In this document: positions 8,682 to 17,707 of the stretch, piece by piece
Layout of the letters: each line of letters starts with the position of its first letter
Numbering within the stretch: the stretch's first letter is position 1
Assembly (NCBI RefSeq): GCF_014698795.1
Contig: NZ_JACJTR010000002.1
Location: forward strand, 391,118 to 455,117
Direction: 5' to 3'
From: Nostoc sp. FACHB-892
GTDB lineage: Bacteria; Cyanobacteriota; Cyanobacteriia; Cyanobacteriales; Nostocaceae
Length of the DNA: 64,000 nt
The notes under the pieces: model-generated
What the model was told of the DNA's origin: nothing
Databases searched by the model: none
What the model saw: the letters and a program-made list of their open reading frames with translations, nothing else
Program-made: the position numbers and the translations under genes

Positions 8682-9512
8682 GTGGCATCTCAAAGAGCGT
8701 TATTCTCAACAAGCAAGAAGTTCAAAACTTCGCAACTTCAAATCCTTCTAGCTGATAGTCTGACTATTTTTTGGGGAGATTGGTTAGATTTACGTATTAG
8801 AATTGTGCAAATTGCTGCATCAGGCTTAATATCCCCACTGATATATATTTTAGCTTTTGGCTTGGGTTTAGGTAGTTCCATCAAACCCGGATCAGGGATT
8901 AGTGGTAATTATAACAACTATTTAGAATTCATATTACCGGGGATGGTGGCGCTATCGTCGATGACGATTAGCTTTGGTGGAACGACATTTTCGATTTGTG
9001 GAGATAGATTATTTACTAAAACCTTCGAGGAATTATTGTTAACTCCCATACACCCCTTAGCGTTGCATATCGGAAAAATGCTGGCGGGAGTAGTGCGAGG
9101 GTTGATGACATCTGGTTCCGTAATTTTGGTCGCGGTATTATTGACTGGAAACTGGAATTTTCTCAACCCGCTATTTTTACTGTTGGTAATACTGAATTGT
9201 TCAGTATTTGCTGGGTTAGGGGTGATTGTGGGGTTGAGTGTGCGATCGCTTGAATCAGTCGGACTCTACAACAACTTTATAATTATCCCTATGTCTTTCT
9301 TAGGGGCAACCTTCTTTGACCCTAGTACATTACCAGCTGCCTTGAAAGTCGTCGTTTACCTATTACCCTTAACCTATGCCAGCATCGGACTACGTGCAGT
9401 TGCTCATTTACCCTTATCCCAGTTTCCTTGGTACAGCATACCGATTTTGCTGATGATTGCGATCGCACTTTCACTGTGGGGTGCTTATAAATTCGCTCAC
9501 CAACAGGATTAA
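8682..9512 (+). CDS. ABC-2 type transporter permease
   Basis: 276 residues from a GTG start. Six membrane helices in the ABC-2 (NodJ/DrrB) arrangement follow a cytoplasmic N-terminus, with the typical GMVALSSMTISFGGTTFSICGDRLFTKTFEELLLTPI segment split between helices 2 and 3. Such permeases export polysaccharides, lipids or drugs with a separate ATPase. No ATPase gene is adjacent, so the partner must be encoded elsewhere. The substrate is unknown. It is followed 53 bp later by a GNAT gene on the same strand. Confidence 0.88.
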   Translation: MASQRALFSTSKKFKTSQLQILLADSLTIFWGDWLDLRIRIVQIAASGLISPLIYILAFGLGLGSSIKPGSGISGNYNNYLEFILPGMVALSSMTISFGGTTFSICGDRLFTKTFEELLLTPIHPLALHIGKMLAGVVRGLMTSGSVILVAVLLTGNWNFLNPLFLLLVILNCSVFAGLGVIVGLSVRSLESVGLYNNFIIIPMSFLGATFFDPSTLPAALKVVVYLLPLTYASIGLRAVAHLPLSQFPWYSIPILLMIAIALSLWGAYKFAHQQD

Positions 9513-9565
9513 AGCCTTAATTACAACCTATGCTTTAACAGTTTCTGCAACAAATTCCAGAACTT

Positions 9566-10039
9566 ATGCCGATCCGCCCTGCTACAAAAGCTGACGTACC
9601 CGCAGTTTTACCAATGGTTACCAAAATTTGTGCTTTGCACGAGTCTTGGGATTCCGCTAAGTATGGTTTTCTGCCGAATCCAGAACAGCGTTATGAACAA
9701 TGGTTGACACGGTTGACAAATAGCGAACGCAGCATATTTCTAGTATCTGAAGATGAAGGGAAACTTGTAGCTTTTCTGGTAGCAACGATTGAGCGAGAAA
9801 TACCAATTTATCGGTTACAGGAATTTGCTTTTATTCACGATATCTGGGTTGAGCCGGAATATCGCCAAAACGGAATTGCGCGGCAGATGGTGATGTTAAC
9901 TATTGAACGCTTTCATCAAATGGGCGTTAAGCAAATTCGTCTAGATACAGCAGTTGTTAACGAAGCTTCACGGCGATTGTTTGCATCTTGTGGCTTTCGA
10001 CTCAGCATTATTGAAATGCTGATTGAATTAAGTCATTAG
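9566..10039 (+). CDS. GNAT-family N-acetyltransferase
   Basis: 157 residues. Single GNAT domain: N-terminal IRPATKADVPAVLPM, strand beta4 IHDIWVEPEYR, and acetyl-CoA pyrophosphate loop (RQNGIARQM, motif A, about residues 104-113), then the LDTAVVNEASRRLFASCGF motif B. It transfers acetyl from acetyl-CoA to an amine; the substrate cannot be assigned. It may be co-transcribed with the upstream permease. The stop codon lies inside a 12-bp hairpin. Confidence 0.9.
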   Translation: MPIRPATKADVPAVLPMVTKICALHESWDSAKYGFLPNPEQRYEQWLTRLTNSERSIFLVSEDEGKLVAFLVATIEREIPIYRLQEFAFIHDIWVEPEYRQNGIARQMVMLTIERFHQMGVKQIRLDTAVVNEASRRLFASCGFRLSIIEMLIELSH

Positions 10040-10061
10040 TCATCAGCAAATGACTAATGAC
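10032..10061. terminator. Heptamer-repeat hairpin between convergent genes
   Basis: GTCATTAGTCAT (10032-10043) and ATGACTAATGAC (10050-10061) are perfect complements with a 6-base loop, built from STRR heptamers. The hairpin overlaps the acetyltransferase stop and faces the end of ndhN, so it could terminate both. Confidence 0.5.
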
Positions 10062-10074
10062 TAATGACAAAGGA

Positions 10075-10551
10075 CTAACTAGCTAACAGAGTTTTTTCGA
10101 GAGAAGTCCAACGGAAAGCGCGATCGCCCCCTCTCTCAATCACTACTCTCACTCGTGGTTCTAGCTGAGGCAAATTCGCTAAATACTCAAGTTCCTGATT
10201 GGAAAGAATATGCCCTTCAATAATCCACAAAACCAGCCCCTTTGACTTTGGTGGTAGCTGTTCTAGATGAGAATTGATAACTGGGGGTAAATAGTATACA
10301 TAACCTACTGCCGCACCACTACCATTACTTTTTTTACCAAGATGAGGAGGTCTGACTCCATGAACTCTTGTAAGATACGCAGCTACGTCGCCCAGTCCTC
10401 TGGCGGTAATGTGAAGGGTAGTATAGCCAGCTGCGCGTAGTCGGCGCTGATATCGACCTTCATAACCCCCTTCCAGAGGTACATACACCCCAAGAGCGCC
10501 AAATTTTTCTAGATCGCGGATTAAACCGTTGCCAGTGGTAATTAGTGCCAT
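10075..10551 (-). CDS. ndhN: NDH-1 subunit N
   Basis: 158 residues, the normal NdhN length. This oxygenic-photosynthesis-specific subunit of the peripheral arm of thylakoid NDH-1 functions in cyclic electron flow, respiration and CO2 uptake. The recognisable stretches are MALITTGNGLIRDLEKFGAL, GGYEGRYQRRLRAAGY, ARGLGDVAAYLTRVHGVRPPHLGK and the C-terminal RVVIERGGDRAFRW. It has no transmembrane helix, consistent with the hydrophilic arm. Monocistronic here. Confidence 0.95.
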   Translation of the reverse strand: MALITTGNGLIRDLEKFGALGVYVPLEGGYEGRYQRRLRAAGYTTLHITARGLGDVAAYLTRVHGVRPPHLGKKSNGSGAAVGYVYYLPPVINSHLEQLPPKSKGLVLWIIEGHILSNQELEYLANLPQLEPRVRVVIERGGDRAFRWTSLEKTLLAS

Positions 10552-10599
10552 AGATTTTCGTCTTGTCCCACTTAGATATCTCTATTATTTACCCTGAAC

Positions 10600-10725
10600 C
10601 GATAGATTAAAAGCATTTTCTTTGGGCATGGGGCATAGTTATTCTCCGTAACATTCTGTCTCCTCTGCCTCCCCTGCTCCCCCTGCTCCCCTGCTTCTTC
10701 CCCACTCCCCAAAAATAACTCTATA
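10600..10725. repeat. C-rich heptamer repeat tract
   Basis: GGGCATGGGGCAT followed by CTCCCCTGCTCCCC units, the same low-complexity family seen elsewhere in the window. It marks the distal part of the 956-bp gap between ndhN and rplC. Confidence 0.5.
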
Positions 10726-10840
10726 AATTACTAGACAAACATAAATAAATAATTTATATTATTAGATTGTGACTAAAAACGCAATTTAGGCTGCCTTCTT
10801 ACTGCCATTCTGAGGTAGTGTTAGCATGATAAGCTGATAA

Positions 10841-11500
10841 CTCAATCTAGATTGGATAATCTAACTTAGATTGAGCTATAGACTGGTAAACTAAGAAAGC
10901 TTTCAGGTCAACAATGGAGCTTATGGACGAACAACCAAAGCCGATCCTAAGCTCCAGGGTAAGTTTACTTCTGTGCCTCTCAAAGGTAGGCAAAATCTTA
11001 AACAATAGTTTAAGGTATTTAAGGAAGTATAAACTGAGCAGCAATGTGGTTTCATGGCATTACGTCAGTCTCAGTTAACGGATACTGGGCGGTAAAAACT
11101 GCTTAAGTCCAACTGCAACAGGGCAGTAGCCAGCCTCTGGGAAGCCGTCTCATGGGCGTCTAAAAATCGGAAAACCCGCCGACAGCGCTGCCTCCAGAAA
11201 GTGCCAGAGCAATTGCTTGGACGAAAGCATTGCTGCACACAGCTTTAAGCTGTAGCGCCTTGCATTGATTCCAGAAGTTACTCCTTCCCAACGGGAAGGG
11301 AATTGTAGCTGTTCTGGTGATCTATTGAGTGAAGCTAAACAGATTCACCAAGCAGTACGGACACGGTTTGTTGTGTCCGAAAGCATTTGGACTGGTTTAC
11401 TAAACCATCCAAATTTCGCAGGCTAACCAGCCTAAACTGATGCGTACAAAGCGTGTCCTCTAGAGTCCAATTCCAAGGTCAGCAAGTAGAAAGGAGAACC
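10841..11500 (+). promoter_or_regulatory. Hairpin-dense leader region upstream of rplC
   Basis: No supportable gene in about 660 bp, but at least ten inverted repeats with short loops: 10841-10849/10867-10875; 10915-10923/10948-10956; 11112-11116/11123-11127; GCAAT(T)GCTT/AAGCATTGC at 11209-11233; ACAGCTT/AAGCTGT at 11239-11253; CCTTCCC/GGGAAGG at 11283-11299; CGGACAC/GTGTCCG at 11358-11379; a 14-bp stem at 11385-11414 with one bulge; and AGGCT/AGCCT at 11420-11433. A Shine-Dalgarno AAGGAG at about 11491 follows. It is best read as a long folded 5' leader of the ribosomal operon. It does not match tmRNA, RNase P or 6S RNA as far as I can tell. The transcription start is unknown. Confidence 0.55.
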
Positions 11501-11507
11501 AGTTACT

Positions 11508-12140
11508 GTGTCTGTAGGTATTCTCGGCACCAAGCTGGGCATGACTCAAATATTTGACGAAGCAGGAGTAGCTATTCCTGTGACTGTCATTCAAGCAGGG
11601 CCATGCACCGTAACACAAGTTAAAACAAAACAAACCGACGGTTACTTTGCCATTCAAGTTGGTTATGGCGAAGTTAAACCCAAGTCACTCAACAGACCAT
11701 TACTGGGTCATTTGGCTAAATCATCTGCCCCAGCATTACGTCACCTAAATGAATATCACACCGAAAGTTCTGGTGATTATGCTTTAGGTCAAGAGATTAA
11801 AGCAGATATTTTTAGCGCAGGTCAGATTGTCGATGTAGTTGGCACAAGCATCGGTCGCGGCTTTGCGGGTAACCAGAAGCGGAACAACTTTGGTCGCGGG
11901 CCCATGTCACATGGTTCCAAAAACCACAGAGCGCCCGGTTCTATTGGTGCTGGTACAACACCAGGTCGTGTCTATCCAGGTAAGCGGATGGCAGGGCGTT
12001 TAGGTGGCAAACGTATCACAATCCGTAAGCTGACCATAGTGCGAGTTGATGCAGAACGCAACTTATTACTTATTAAAGGAGCAATTCCTGGTAAACCGGG
12101 CGCTCTAGTAAGTATTTTGCCTGCAAAAGTAGTGGGATAG
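11508..12140 (+). CDS. rplC: 50S ribosomal protein uL3
   Basis: 210 residues from a GTG start with AAGGAG 11-12 bases upstream. uL3 nucleates early 50S assembly and its central extension reaches the peptidyl-transferase centre. The family signature [20 protein letters not shown] and the Gln-containing loop are intact. First gene of the operon; rpsJ, which precedes rplC in many bacteria, is absent, as expected in cyanobacteria, where it sits with tuf. Confidence 0.97.
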   Translation: MSVGILGTKLGMTQIFDEAGVAIPVTVIQAGPCTVTQVKTKQTDGYFAIQVGYGEVKPKSLNRPLLGHLAKSSAPALRHLNEYHTESSGDYALGQEIKADIFSAGQIVDVVGTSIGRGFAGNQKRNNFGRGPMSHGSKNHRAPGSIGAGTTPGRVYPGKRMAGRLGGKRITIRKLTIVRVDAERNLLLIKGAIPGKPGALVSILPAKVVG

Positions 12141-12244
12141 TCAAAAGTCATTAGTCAAACGTCATTAGTCATTAGTCATTGGCTAAAGACAAATGGCATA
12201 AAGACAAATGACAAATGACCAATGACAAAGGACAAATAATAAAG
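12141..12244. repeat. Self-complementary GTCATTA/GACAAAT repeat block
   Basis: The first half is (GTCATTA)n, the second half (GACAAAT)n with CCAATGAC, so the mRNA can fold back on itself between rplC and rplD. The block runs into an upstream in-frame ATG at 12215 that would otherwise be mistaken for the rplD start. Confidence 0.75.
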
Positions 12245-12883
12245 ATGGTTGAAAGCGTAGTTAAAAATTGGCAAGGAGAACAGGTCGGCGAGACGACCTT
12301 CGAGTTGCGCGTTGCCAAGGAAGAAACAGCGTCTCATATTGTGCACCGCGCCTTAGTACGGCAATTGACTAATGCTCGTCAAGGAAATGCCAGTACAAAA
12401 ACTCGTTCAGAAGTCAGAGGCGGTGGCCGTAAACCTTGGCGACAAAAAGGTACTGGTCGCGCTCGTGCAGGTTCTATTCGTTCACCACTGTGGCGTGGTG
12501 GTGGTGTAATCTTTGGGCCAAAGCCCAGAGACTTCAACCTCAAGTTGAACCGCAAAGAGCGACGTTTGGCACTGCGGACAGCATTTGTAAGCCGCATTGA
12601 CGACTTAATCGTAGTAGAAGAATTTAGCAGCGAGTTATCTCGCCCCAAGACTAAAGACTTAGTGGCAGCGCTTGCCCGTTGGGGAGTAGTACCAGAGAGC
12701 AAGTCCCTGTTAATTTTGTCTGAAATTGCGGATACAGATAATGTTTATTTGTCAGCCCGCAACATTGAAAATTTAAAACTAATTGCAGCCGACCAGCTAA
12801 ATATTTTTGATTTACTGCACGCTGACAAAATTGTAGTTACGGCATCAGCCCTAGAAAAAATCCAGGAGGTCTACAGTGCCTAG
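12245..12883 (+). CDS. rplD: 50S ribosomal protein uL4
   Basis: About 212 residues when started at ATG 12245 (MVESVVKNW); the ten codons from 12215 are repeat-derived and excluded. uL4 lines the nascent-peptide exit tunnel with uL22 and in many bacteria also autoregulates its operon. The tunnel loop [19 protein letters not shown] is intact (about residues 60-80). It overlaps the rplW start by 8 bases, suggesting translational coupling. Confidence 0.96.
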   Translation: MVESVVKNWQGEQVGETTFELRVAKEETASHIVHRALVRQLTNARQGNASTKTRSEVRGGGRKPWRQKGTGRARAGSIRSPLWRGGGVIFGPKPRDFNLKLNRKERRLALRTAFVSRIDDLIVVEEFSSELSRPKTKDLVAALARWGVVPESKSLLILSEIADTDNVYLSARNIENLKLIAADQLNIFDLLHADKIVVTASALEKIQEVYSA

Positions 12884-13190
12884 CTTTGACCCCCGTGACC
12901 TTGCCGACTTAGTACGTCGCCCAATCGTCACCGAGAAAGCGACCATCTTAATGGAGCAGAATAAGTACACCTTTGAAGTAATTCCAAAGGCATCTAAGCC
13001 AGAAATCAAGGCTGCGATCGAAGACTTGTTTCAGGTCAAGGTTGTAAAAGTCAACACCAACTTACCACCACGTAAAAAGCGGCGCGTTGGTAAATTTATT
13101 GGTTATAAGCCTCAATATAAGCGAGCTATTGTTACAGTCGCACCTGGGGATGAAGACAAGATTAGACAAGTTCTATTCCCAGAAGTTTAA
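12876..13190 (+). CDS. rplW: 50S ribosomal protein uL23
   Basis: 104 residues from a GTG start 6 bases after AGGAGGT (12864-12870), which lies inside rplD. uL23 sits at the tunnel exit and docks trigger factor and SRP. The core [21 protein letters not shown] and the [16 protein letters not shown] loop are standard. Confidence 0.96.
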   Translation: MPSFDPRDLADLVRRPIVTEKATILMEQNKYTFEVIPKASKPEIKAAIEDLFQVKVVKVNTNLPPRKKRRVGKFIGYKPQYKRAIVTVAPGDEDKIRQVLFPEV

Positions 13191-13195
13191 CAAAG

Positions 13196-13285
13196 TTATG
13201 AGTTAGGAGTTAAGAGTTACTAAACTCAAAACTCAGCACTCAGCACGGGCTAAACACCCCGCTAACGCTATCAGCACTCAGCACT
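13196..13285. repeat. AGTTAGG/ACTCAGC repeat block
   Basis: GAGTTAGGAGTTAAGAGTT units followed by ACTCAAAACTCAGCACTCAGCAC, partly complementary. It separates rplW from rplB by 102 bp within an otherwise tight operon. Confidence 0.65.
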
Positions 13286-13292
13286 TAAAAAT

Positions 13293-14156
13293 ATGGGTAC
13301 TCGTTCTTATCGCCCTTATACCCCCAGCACTCGCCAAGTTACAGTTTCTGACTTTGCGGAGATCACAAAAACCGAGCCAGAAAAATCCCTAACTACCTCG
13401 AAGCATCGCGCCAAAGGTCGGAATAATACTGGGCGGATTACCAGTCGTCGCCGGGGTGGCGGACACAAACAACTTTACCGGATCATCGATTTTAAAAGGG
13501 ATAAGCATAATATTCCTGCCAAAGTCGCAGCAGTTGAATACGATCCTAACCGCAATGCCCGAATTGCCCTTTTGTATTACCAAGATGGCGAAAAACGGTA
13601 TATCCTTCATCCCAACGGATTGAAAGTTGGAACAATAATTATTTCTGGGCCTGAAGCTCCCTTTGAAGATGGTAATGCTTTACCTCTCTCAAGGATTCCC
13701 TTGGGTACTGGTGTTCACAACGTAGAACTGACTCCTGGCAAAGGTGGTCAAATTGTGCGTGCTGCTGGTGCTAGCGCTCAAGTTGTAGCAAAAGAAGGTA
13801 ATTATGTAACTCTCAAGTTGCCATCAGGAGAAGTCCGCTTGATTCGGCGCGAATGCTACGCCACCATTGGGCAAGTAGGCAACACCGATGCGAGAAACTT
13901 GAGTGCAGGTAAAGCCGGACGAAATCGTTGGAAAGGTCGCCGTCCTAAGGTTAGGGGTAGCGTCATGAACCCAGTGGATCACCCACATGGTGGTGGTGAG
14001 GGTAGGGCACCTATCGGTAGATCAGGGCCTGTTACACCTTGGGGTAAACCCACATTGGGCGCGAAGACACGCAATCGCAAGAAACTGAGCAGCAAATTGA
14101 TTATCCGTCGTCGCCGTAAGTCTTCCAAACGCGGTCGCGGTGGTCGTGAGTCTTAA
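13293..14156 (+). CDS. rplB: 50S ribosomal protein uL2
   Basis: 287 residues. One of the proteins closest to the peptidyl-transferase centre, needed for subunit association. The C-terminal signature [19 protein letters not shown], with the essential His, is intact, as is the [20 protein letters not shown]-binding stretch. Start ATG 13293 follows the repeat block without a clear Shine-Dalgarno sequence. Confidence 0.97.
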   Translation: MGTRSYRPYTPSTRQVTVSDFAEITKTEPEKSLTTSKHRAKGRNNTGRITSRRRGGGHKQLYRIIDFKRDKHNIPAKVAAVEYDPNRNARIALLYYQDGEKRYILHPNGLKVGTIIISGPEAPFEDGNALPLSRIPLGTGVHNVELTPGKGGQIVRAAGASAQVVAKEGNYVTLKLPSGEVRLIRRECYATIGQVGNTDARNLSAGKAGRNRWKGRRPKVRGSVMNPVDHPHGGGEGRAPIGRSGPVTPWGKPTLGAKTRNRKKLSSKLIIRRRRKSSKRGRGGRES

Positions 14157-14265
14157 AGAGTTAGGAGTTATGAGTTAAGAGTTATAAGTTGAGAGTAAAA
14201 TCTAACTCCTAATTCCTCACTCCTCACTCCTCACTCCTAATTCCTAAATCCTAAATCCAAAATTG
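14157..14265. repeat. AGTTAGG/ACTCCTA repeat block
   Basis: GAGTTAGGAGTTATGAGTTAAGAG is answered by CTAACTCCTAATTCCTCACTCC, so the two halves can pair. It fills the 113-bp gap between rplB and rpsS. Confidence 0.7.
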
Positions 14266-14269
14266 AACT

Positions 14270-14548
14270 ATGGGTCGTTCTCTAAAAAAAGGTCCTTTCG
14301 TTGCGGATCATCTCCTAAAAAAAATTGAAAAGCTCAACGACAACAACAGAAAAGAAGTTATTAAAACTTGGTCAAGAGCTTCGACAATTTTGCCTCTAAT
14401 GGTAGGTCATACCATAGCTGTTCACAACGGACGCCAACACGTTCCAGTTTTTGTAAATGAACAGATGGTAGGACACAAGTTGGGTGAATTTGCCCCGACA
14501 CGCACCTACAGGGGTCATGGAAAAAGTGACAAGAAAGCAGGTAGGTAG
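14270..14548 (+). CDS. rpsS: 30S ribosomal protein uS19
   Basis: 92 residues. Head protein that contacts the A-site side and forms bridge B1a with uS13. Typical [20 protein letters not shown] start, [22 protein letters not shown] core and the Gly/Lys tail. Normal length. Confidence 0.97.
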   Translation: MGRSLKKGPFVADHLLKKIEKLNDNNRKEVIKTWSRASTILPLMVGHTIAVHNGRQHVPVFVNEQMVGHKLGEFAPTRTYRGHGKSDKKAGR

Positions 14549-14617
14549 TCATTAGTCATGAAGTCATTAGTCATTAGCTAAAGACAAGTGACAAATGACA
14601 AATGACAAATGACAAAA
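14549..14617. repeat. GTCATTA/GACAAAT repeat block
   Basis: GTCATTAGTC units precede (GACAAAT)n. The GACAAAT tail supplies an out-of-place ATG (14609) in frame with rplV. Confidence 0.7.
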
Positions 14618-14629
14618 TTGGAGAAAACT

Positions 14630-14986
14630 ATGGCTACTAATACTACTGAAGTAAAAGCGATCGCTCGTTTTATCCGCATCTCGGCCTACAAAGTACGTCG
14701 GGTACTGGATCAAATTCGGGGGCGATCGTACCGAGAAGCGTTAATCATCCTAGAATTCATGCCCTATCGCGCTACTGAACCCATATTGAAGGTTCTTAGA
14801 AGCGCTGCTGCCAATGCCGAACACAACGCTGGGTTAGATCGGACTCAATTAGTGATTACTCAGGCTTATGCCGATCAAGGTCCATCGCTGAAGCGGTTCC
14901 AACCAAGAGCGCAAGGTAGAGCTTACCAAATTCGCAAACCGACGTGTCATATTACTGTGGCTGTAGCAGCTGCCCCAGAAAAATAA
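14630..14986 (+). CDS. rplV: 50S ribosomal protein uL22
   Basis: 118 residues from ATG 14630 ([16 protein letters not shown]). This ATG is preceded by TTGGAG, whereas an ATG at 14609 arises from the repeat. uL22 has a beta-hairpin loop lining the exit tunnel near uL4; the loop region [19 protein letters not shown] is intact. Confidence 0.95.
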   Translation: MATNTTEVKAIARFIRISAYKVRRVLDQIRGRSYREALIILEFMPYRATEPILKVLRSAAANAEHNAGLDRTQLVITQAYADQGPSLKRFQPRAQGRAYQIRKPTCHITVAVAAAPEK

Positions 14987-15041
14987 GCTTTTTTTACACG
15001 AAATAAATTGCGTAAAGTAAGAAATTTTAGAGGAAGCATTC

Positions 15042-15824
15042 GTGGGACAGAAGATTCATCCAGTTGGTTTTCGCCTGGGTATTACACATGAGCATCAATC
15101 CCGTTGGTTTGCTGTTCCTGATCGTTATCCAGAACTTTTACAAGAAGACTACAAACTGCGTCAATATATAGAACAAAAGCTGGGTAGGCAGGCTCAAAAC
15201 AACGCCGGAATTTCCGAAGTGCGGATTGAGCGCAAAGCCGACCAAATCGATTTAGAAGTACGTACAGCTAGACCAGGTGTAGTAGTGGGCCGTGGTGGAC
15301 AAGGTATCGAATCCTTGCGTACCGGACTCCAAGGACTGTTGGGTAGTAACCGCCAAATTCGCATTAACGTAGTTGAAGTTCAACGAGTTGATGCTGATGC
15401 CTACCTAATTGCTGAATACATTGCTCAACAATTAGAACGCCGGGTATCCTTTCGGCGGGTAGTGCGGCAATCGATTCAACGTGCCCAACGCGCTGGTGTC
15501 CAAGGGATTAAAATCCAAGTCAGCGGTCGCCTCAACGGTGCAGAAATTGCCCGGACAGAGTGGACTCGTGAAGGTAGAGTACCTTTACATACTTTACGGG
15601 CTGACATTGACTACTCTTATTGCACCGCAAAAACTGTTTACGGCATTTTGGGTATCAAAGTATGGGTGTTTAAGGGAGAAATTATTCCTGGACAGGAACC
15701 AGATCCCCTACCACCAGCAAGCCGCGATCGCGAACGTGATCCCCGCGATCGCGATCGGGAACCCCGTCGTCGTCAACAACAACGTCGTCGCCAGCAATTT
15801 GAAGACCGCTCAAATGAAGGATAA
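15042..15824 (+). CDS. rpsC: 30S ribosomal protein uS3 with charged C-terminal tail
   Basis: 260 residues from a GTG start with GAGGAAG upstream. KH domain ([17 protein letters not shown], about residues 85-101) and S3 C-terminal domain are intact; uS3 forms the mRNA entry channel with helicase activity. The last 35 or so residues are an Arg/Asp/Glu/Gln tail ([16 protein letters not shown]). It is encoded by DNA containing overlapping HIP1 and CGATCG octamers (15724-15760), suggesting expansion of the tail by HIP1-bearing DNA. Confidence 0.96.
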   Translation: MGQKIHPVGFRLGITHEHQSRWFAVPDRYPELLQEDYKLRQYIEQKLGRQAQNNAGISEVRIERKADQIDLEVRTARPGVVVGRGGQGIESLRTGLQGLLGSNRQIRINVVEVQRVDADAYLIAEYIAQQLERRVSFRRVVRQSIQRAQRAGVQGIKIQVSGRLNGAEIARTEWTREGRVPLHTLRADIDYSYCTAKTVYGILGIKVWVFKGEIIPGQEPDPLPPASRDRERDPRDRDREPRRRQQQRRRQQFEDRSNEG

Positions 15825-15825
15825 A

Positions 15826-15911
15826 TCGTCATTAGTCATTAGTCATTAGTCATTAGTAAATGGCAGATGACAAATGACAAAAGACAAATGACAAATGACA
15901 AGTAACAAACC
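15826..15911. repeat. GTCATTA/GACAAAT repeat block
   Basis: Four near-perfect GTCATTA heptamers then five GACAAAT units, self-complementary across the centre; fills the rpsC-rplP gap. Confidence 0.75.
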
Positions 15912-16337
15912 ATGTTAAGCCCTAGAAGAACTAAATTCCGCAAACAACAGCGCGGACGGATGGAGGGACTAGCCAGCCGTGGTAGCACCCTCAACTTCGG
16001 TGATTTTGCACTCCAAGCACAAGAACCAGCTTGGATTACTTCCCGGCAAATCGAGGCTTCTCGACGGGCAATGACTCGTTATATTCGTCGGGGTGGACAA
16101 ATCTGGATTCGGATTTTCCCTGACAAACCTGTAACCATGCGTGCTGCTGAAACCCGGATGGGTTCCGGTAAAGGTAATCCAGAGTTTTGGGTAGCTGTAG
16201 TCAAGCCAGGACGAATTTTGTTTGAAATCGGTGGGGTTTCGGAAGAAATCGCCCGTGAAGCTATGCGTTTGGCTTCATTTAAACTGCCTATAAAAACTAA
16301 GTTTATTGTGCGCTCTCAACCACAGGAGCAGGAGTAG
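15912..16337 (+). CDS. rplP: 50S ribosomal protein uL16
   Basis: 141 residues. Positions the A-site tRNA and organises the peptidyl-transferase centre. [17 protein letters not shown] start, [20 protein letters not shown] signature (about residues 80-100) with the target Arg of hydroxylases. It runs into rpmC after 3 bases. Confidence 0.97.
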   Translation: MLSPRRTKFRKQQRGRMEGLASRGSTLNFGDFALQAQEPAWITSRQIEASRRAMTRYIRRGGQIWIRIFPDKPVTMRAAETRMGSGKGNPEFWVAVVKPGRILFEIGGVSEEIAREAMRLASFKLPIKTKFIVRSQPQEQE

Positions 16338-16340
16338 CTT

Positions 16341-16568
16341 ATGCCTCTTCCCAAGATTTCAGAAGCTAGAGAATTAAGTGACGAGAAGCTCTCTGATGAA
16401 ATTGTTGCGATCAAAAGACAACTATTTCAGTTGCGCTTGCAAAAAGCAACAAGACAATTAGAGAAGCCCCACCAGTTCAGACAGGCTCGACATCGCCTAG
16501 CCCAATTGTTGACATTAGAGACAGAACGCAAACGGGCAGCAAGTCAATTGGCTAAAGAAGAAAAGTAG
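16341..16568 (+). CDS. rpmC: 50S ribosomal protein uL29
   Basis: 75 residues, two-helix protein at the exit tunnel beside uL23. Conserved LRLQKATRQLEKPHQFRQARHRLAQLLTL split over helix 2. Tightly packed with rplP (3-bp gap) and rpsQ (6-bp gap, with GGAG). Confidence 0.95.
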   Translation: MPLPKISEARELSDEKLSDEIVAIKRQLFQLRLQKATRQLEKPHQFRQARHRLAQLLTLETERKRAASQLAKEEK

Positions 16569-16574
16569 GAGATT

Positions 16575-16823
16575 ATGGCAGTTAAAGAACGAGTTGGCTT
16601 GGTAGTGAGCGATAAAATGCAAAAAACTGTGGTAGTCGCCATAGAAAACCGCGCTCCTCACCCCAAGTACGGCAAGATTGTGGTTAACACCCAAAGATAT
16701 AAAGTTCACGACGAAGAAAATAAGTGTAAAGTAGGCGATCGCGTTCGCATTCAGGAAACTAGACCCCTGAGCAAAACCAAGCGCTGGAAAATCACAGAAG
16801 TCTTGAACGTCAAACCTACTTAA
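16575..16823 (+). CDS. rpsQ: 30S ribosomal protein uS17
   Basis: 82 residues, OB-fold protein binding 16S rRNA helix 11. [21 protein letters not shown] start and [19 protein letters not shown] signature. Start preceded by AGGAG. Confidence 0.96.
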   Translation: MAVKERVGLVVSDKMQKTVVVAIENRAPHPKYGKIVVNTQRYKVHDEENKCKVGDRVRIQETRPLSKTKRWKITEVLNVKPT

Positions 16824-16869
16824 ACCTCATCGTTGTTAGAAACTAACAACATCACAAGGGAGAATAATT

Positions 16870-17238
16870 GTGATTCAACCCCAGACTTACCTGAATGTCG
16901 CAGATAATAGCGGCGCCCGTAAACTAATGTGCATCCGCATCTTAGGTGGAGGCAACCGCCGTTATGGTTTTATCGGTGATAAAATTATCGCCGTTGTTAA
17001 AGATGCTACACCCAACATGGCTGTAAAAAAGTCTGATGTTGTGGAAGCAGTAATTGTCCGCACTCGCAAAGCTGTATCTCGTGACAGTGGCATGAGTATT
17101 CGCTTTGATGATAACGCTGCTGTAATCATCAACAAAGACGGTAATCCCAGAGGCACACGGGTTTTTGGCCCAGTTGCACGGGAACTACGCGATAAAAACT
17201 TTACCAAAATTGTTTCTCTGGCTCCGGAGGTGCTTTAA
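16870..17238 (+). CDS. rplN: 50S ribosomal protein uL14
   Basis: 122 residues from a GTG start preceded by AAGGGAG. uL14 contacts 16S rRNA in bridges B5/B8 and is the docking site of the silencing factor RsfS, whose gene is also in this window (57806). Signature [17 protein letters not shown] intact. Its TAA overlaps the rplX ATG by one base. Confidence 0.97.
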   Translation: MIQPQTYLNVADNSGARKLMCIRILGGGNRRYGFIGDKIIAVVKDATPNMAVKKSDVVEAVIVRTRKAVSRDSGMSIRFDDNAAVIINKDGNPRGTRVFGPVARELRDKNFTKIVSLAPEVL

Positions 17239-17591
17239 TGGCAACCAAACAGGGTACGCCCAAAGTATTCCACAAAATGCACGTCAAAACTGGTGACACC
17301 GTACAAGTGATTGCTGGCAAAGACAAAGGAAAAGTTGGTGAAATTATCCAGGCACTTCCCCAACTGAGTAAAGTCATCGTCAAAGGTGTCAACATTAAAA
17401 CTAAGCACGTCAAACCCCAGCAAGAAGGGGAATCTGGGCGAATTATGACCCAAGAGTTCCCAATTCATAGCTCCAACGTAATGCTTTATTCCACTAAGCA
17501 AAACGTTGCCAGTCGTGTTTGTTATACCTTTACTTCAGAAGGCAAAAAAGTCAGAAAACTTAAAAAAACTGGCGAGATTCTGGATAAATAG
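17238..17591 (+). CDS. rplX: 50S ribosomal protein uL24
   Basis: 117 residues, assembly initiator protein with a KOW motif ([18 protein letters not shown], about residues 14-31). Coupled to rplN by a TAATG overlap. In many bacteria rplX, rplE and rpsN are consecutive; rpsN (uS14) is absent here. Confidence 0.96.
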   Translation: MATKQGTPKVFHKMHVKTGDTVQVIAGKDKGKVGEIIQALPQLSKVIVKGVNIKTKHVKPQQEGESGRIMTQEFPIHSSNVMLYSTKQNVASRVCYTFTSEGKKVRKLKKTGEILDK

Positions 17592-17664
17592 TTAGAAGTT
17601 AGGAATTAAGAGTTAGGAATTAAATTTAACTCATAACTCATAACTCATAACTCATAACTCGTAA
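17592..17664. repeat. AGTTAGG/CATAACT repeat block
   Basis: GTTAGAAGTTAGGAATTAAGAGTTAGG is followed by (CATAACT)n with four copies, partly complementary, in the rplX-rplE gap. Confidence 0.7.
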
Positions 17665-17707
17665 CTTTGTTCCCTGACCAAGCCCAGGGATATCAGGACA
17701 AAAAACT

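Noticed and set aside
10847..11044. 65-codon open frame on the minus strand in the rplC upstream region
   Set aside because: No protein-like composition, no ribosome-binding site, and it overlaps strong inverted repeats; better explained as leader DNA.
10841..11500. Leader region considered as RNase P RNA, tmRNA or 6S RNA
   Set aside because: None of their conserved core sequences (for example GAGGAAAGTCC of RNase P RNA) is present.
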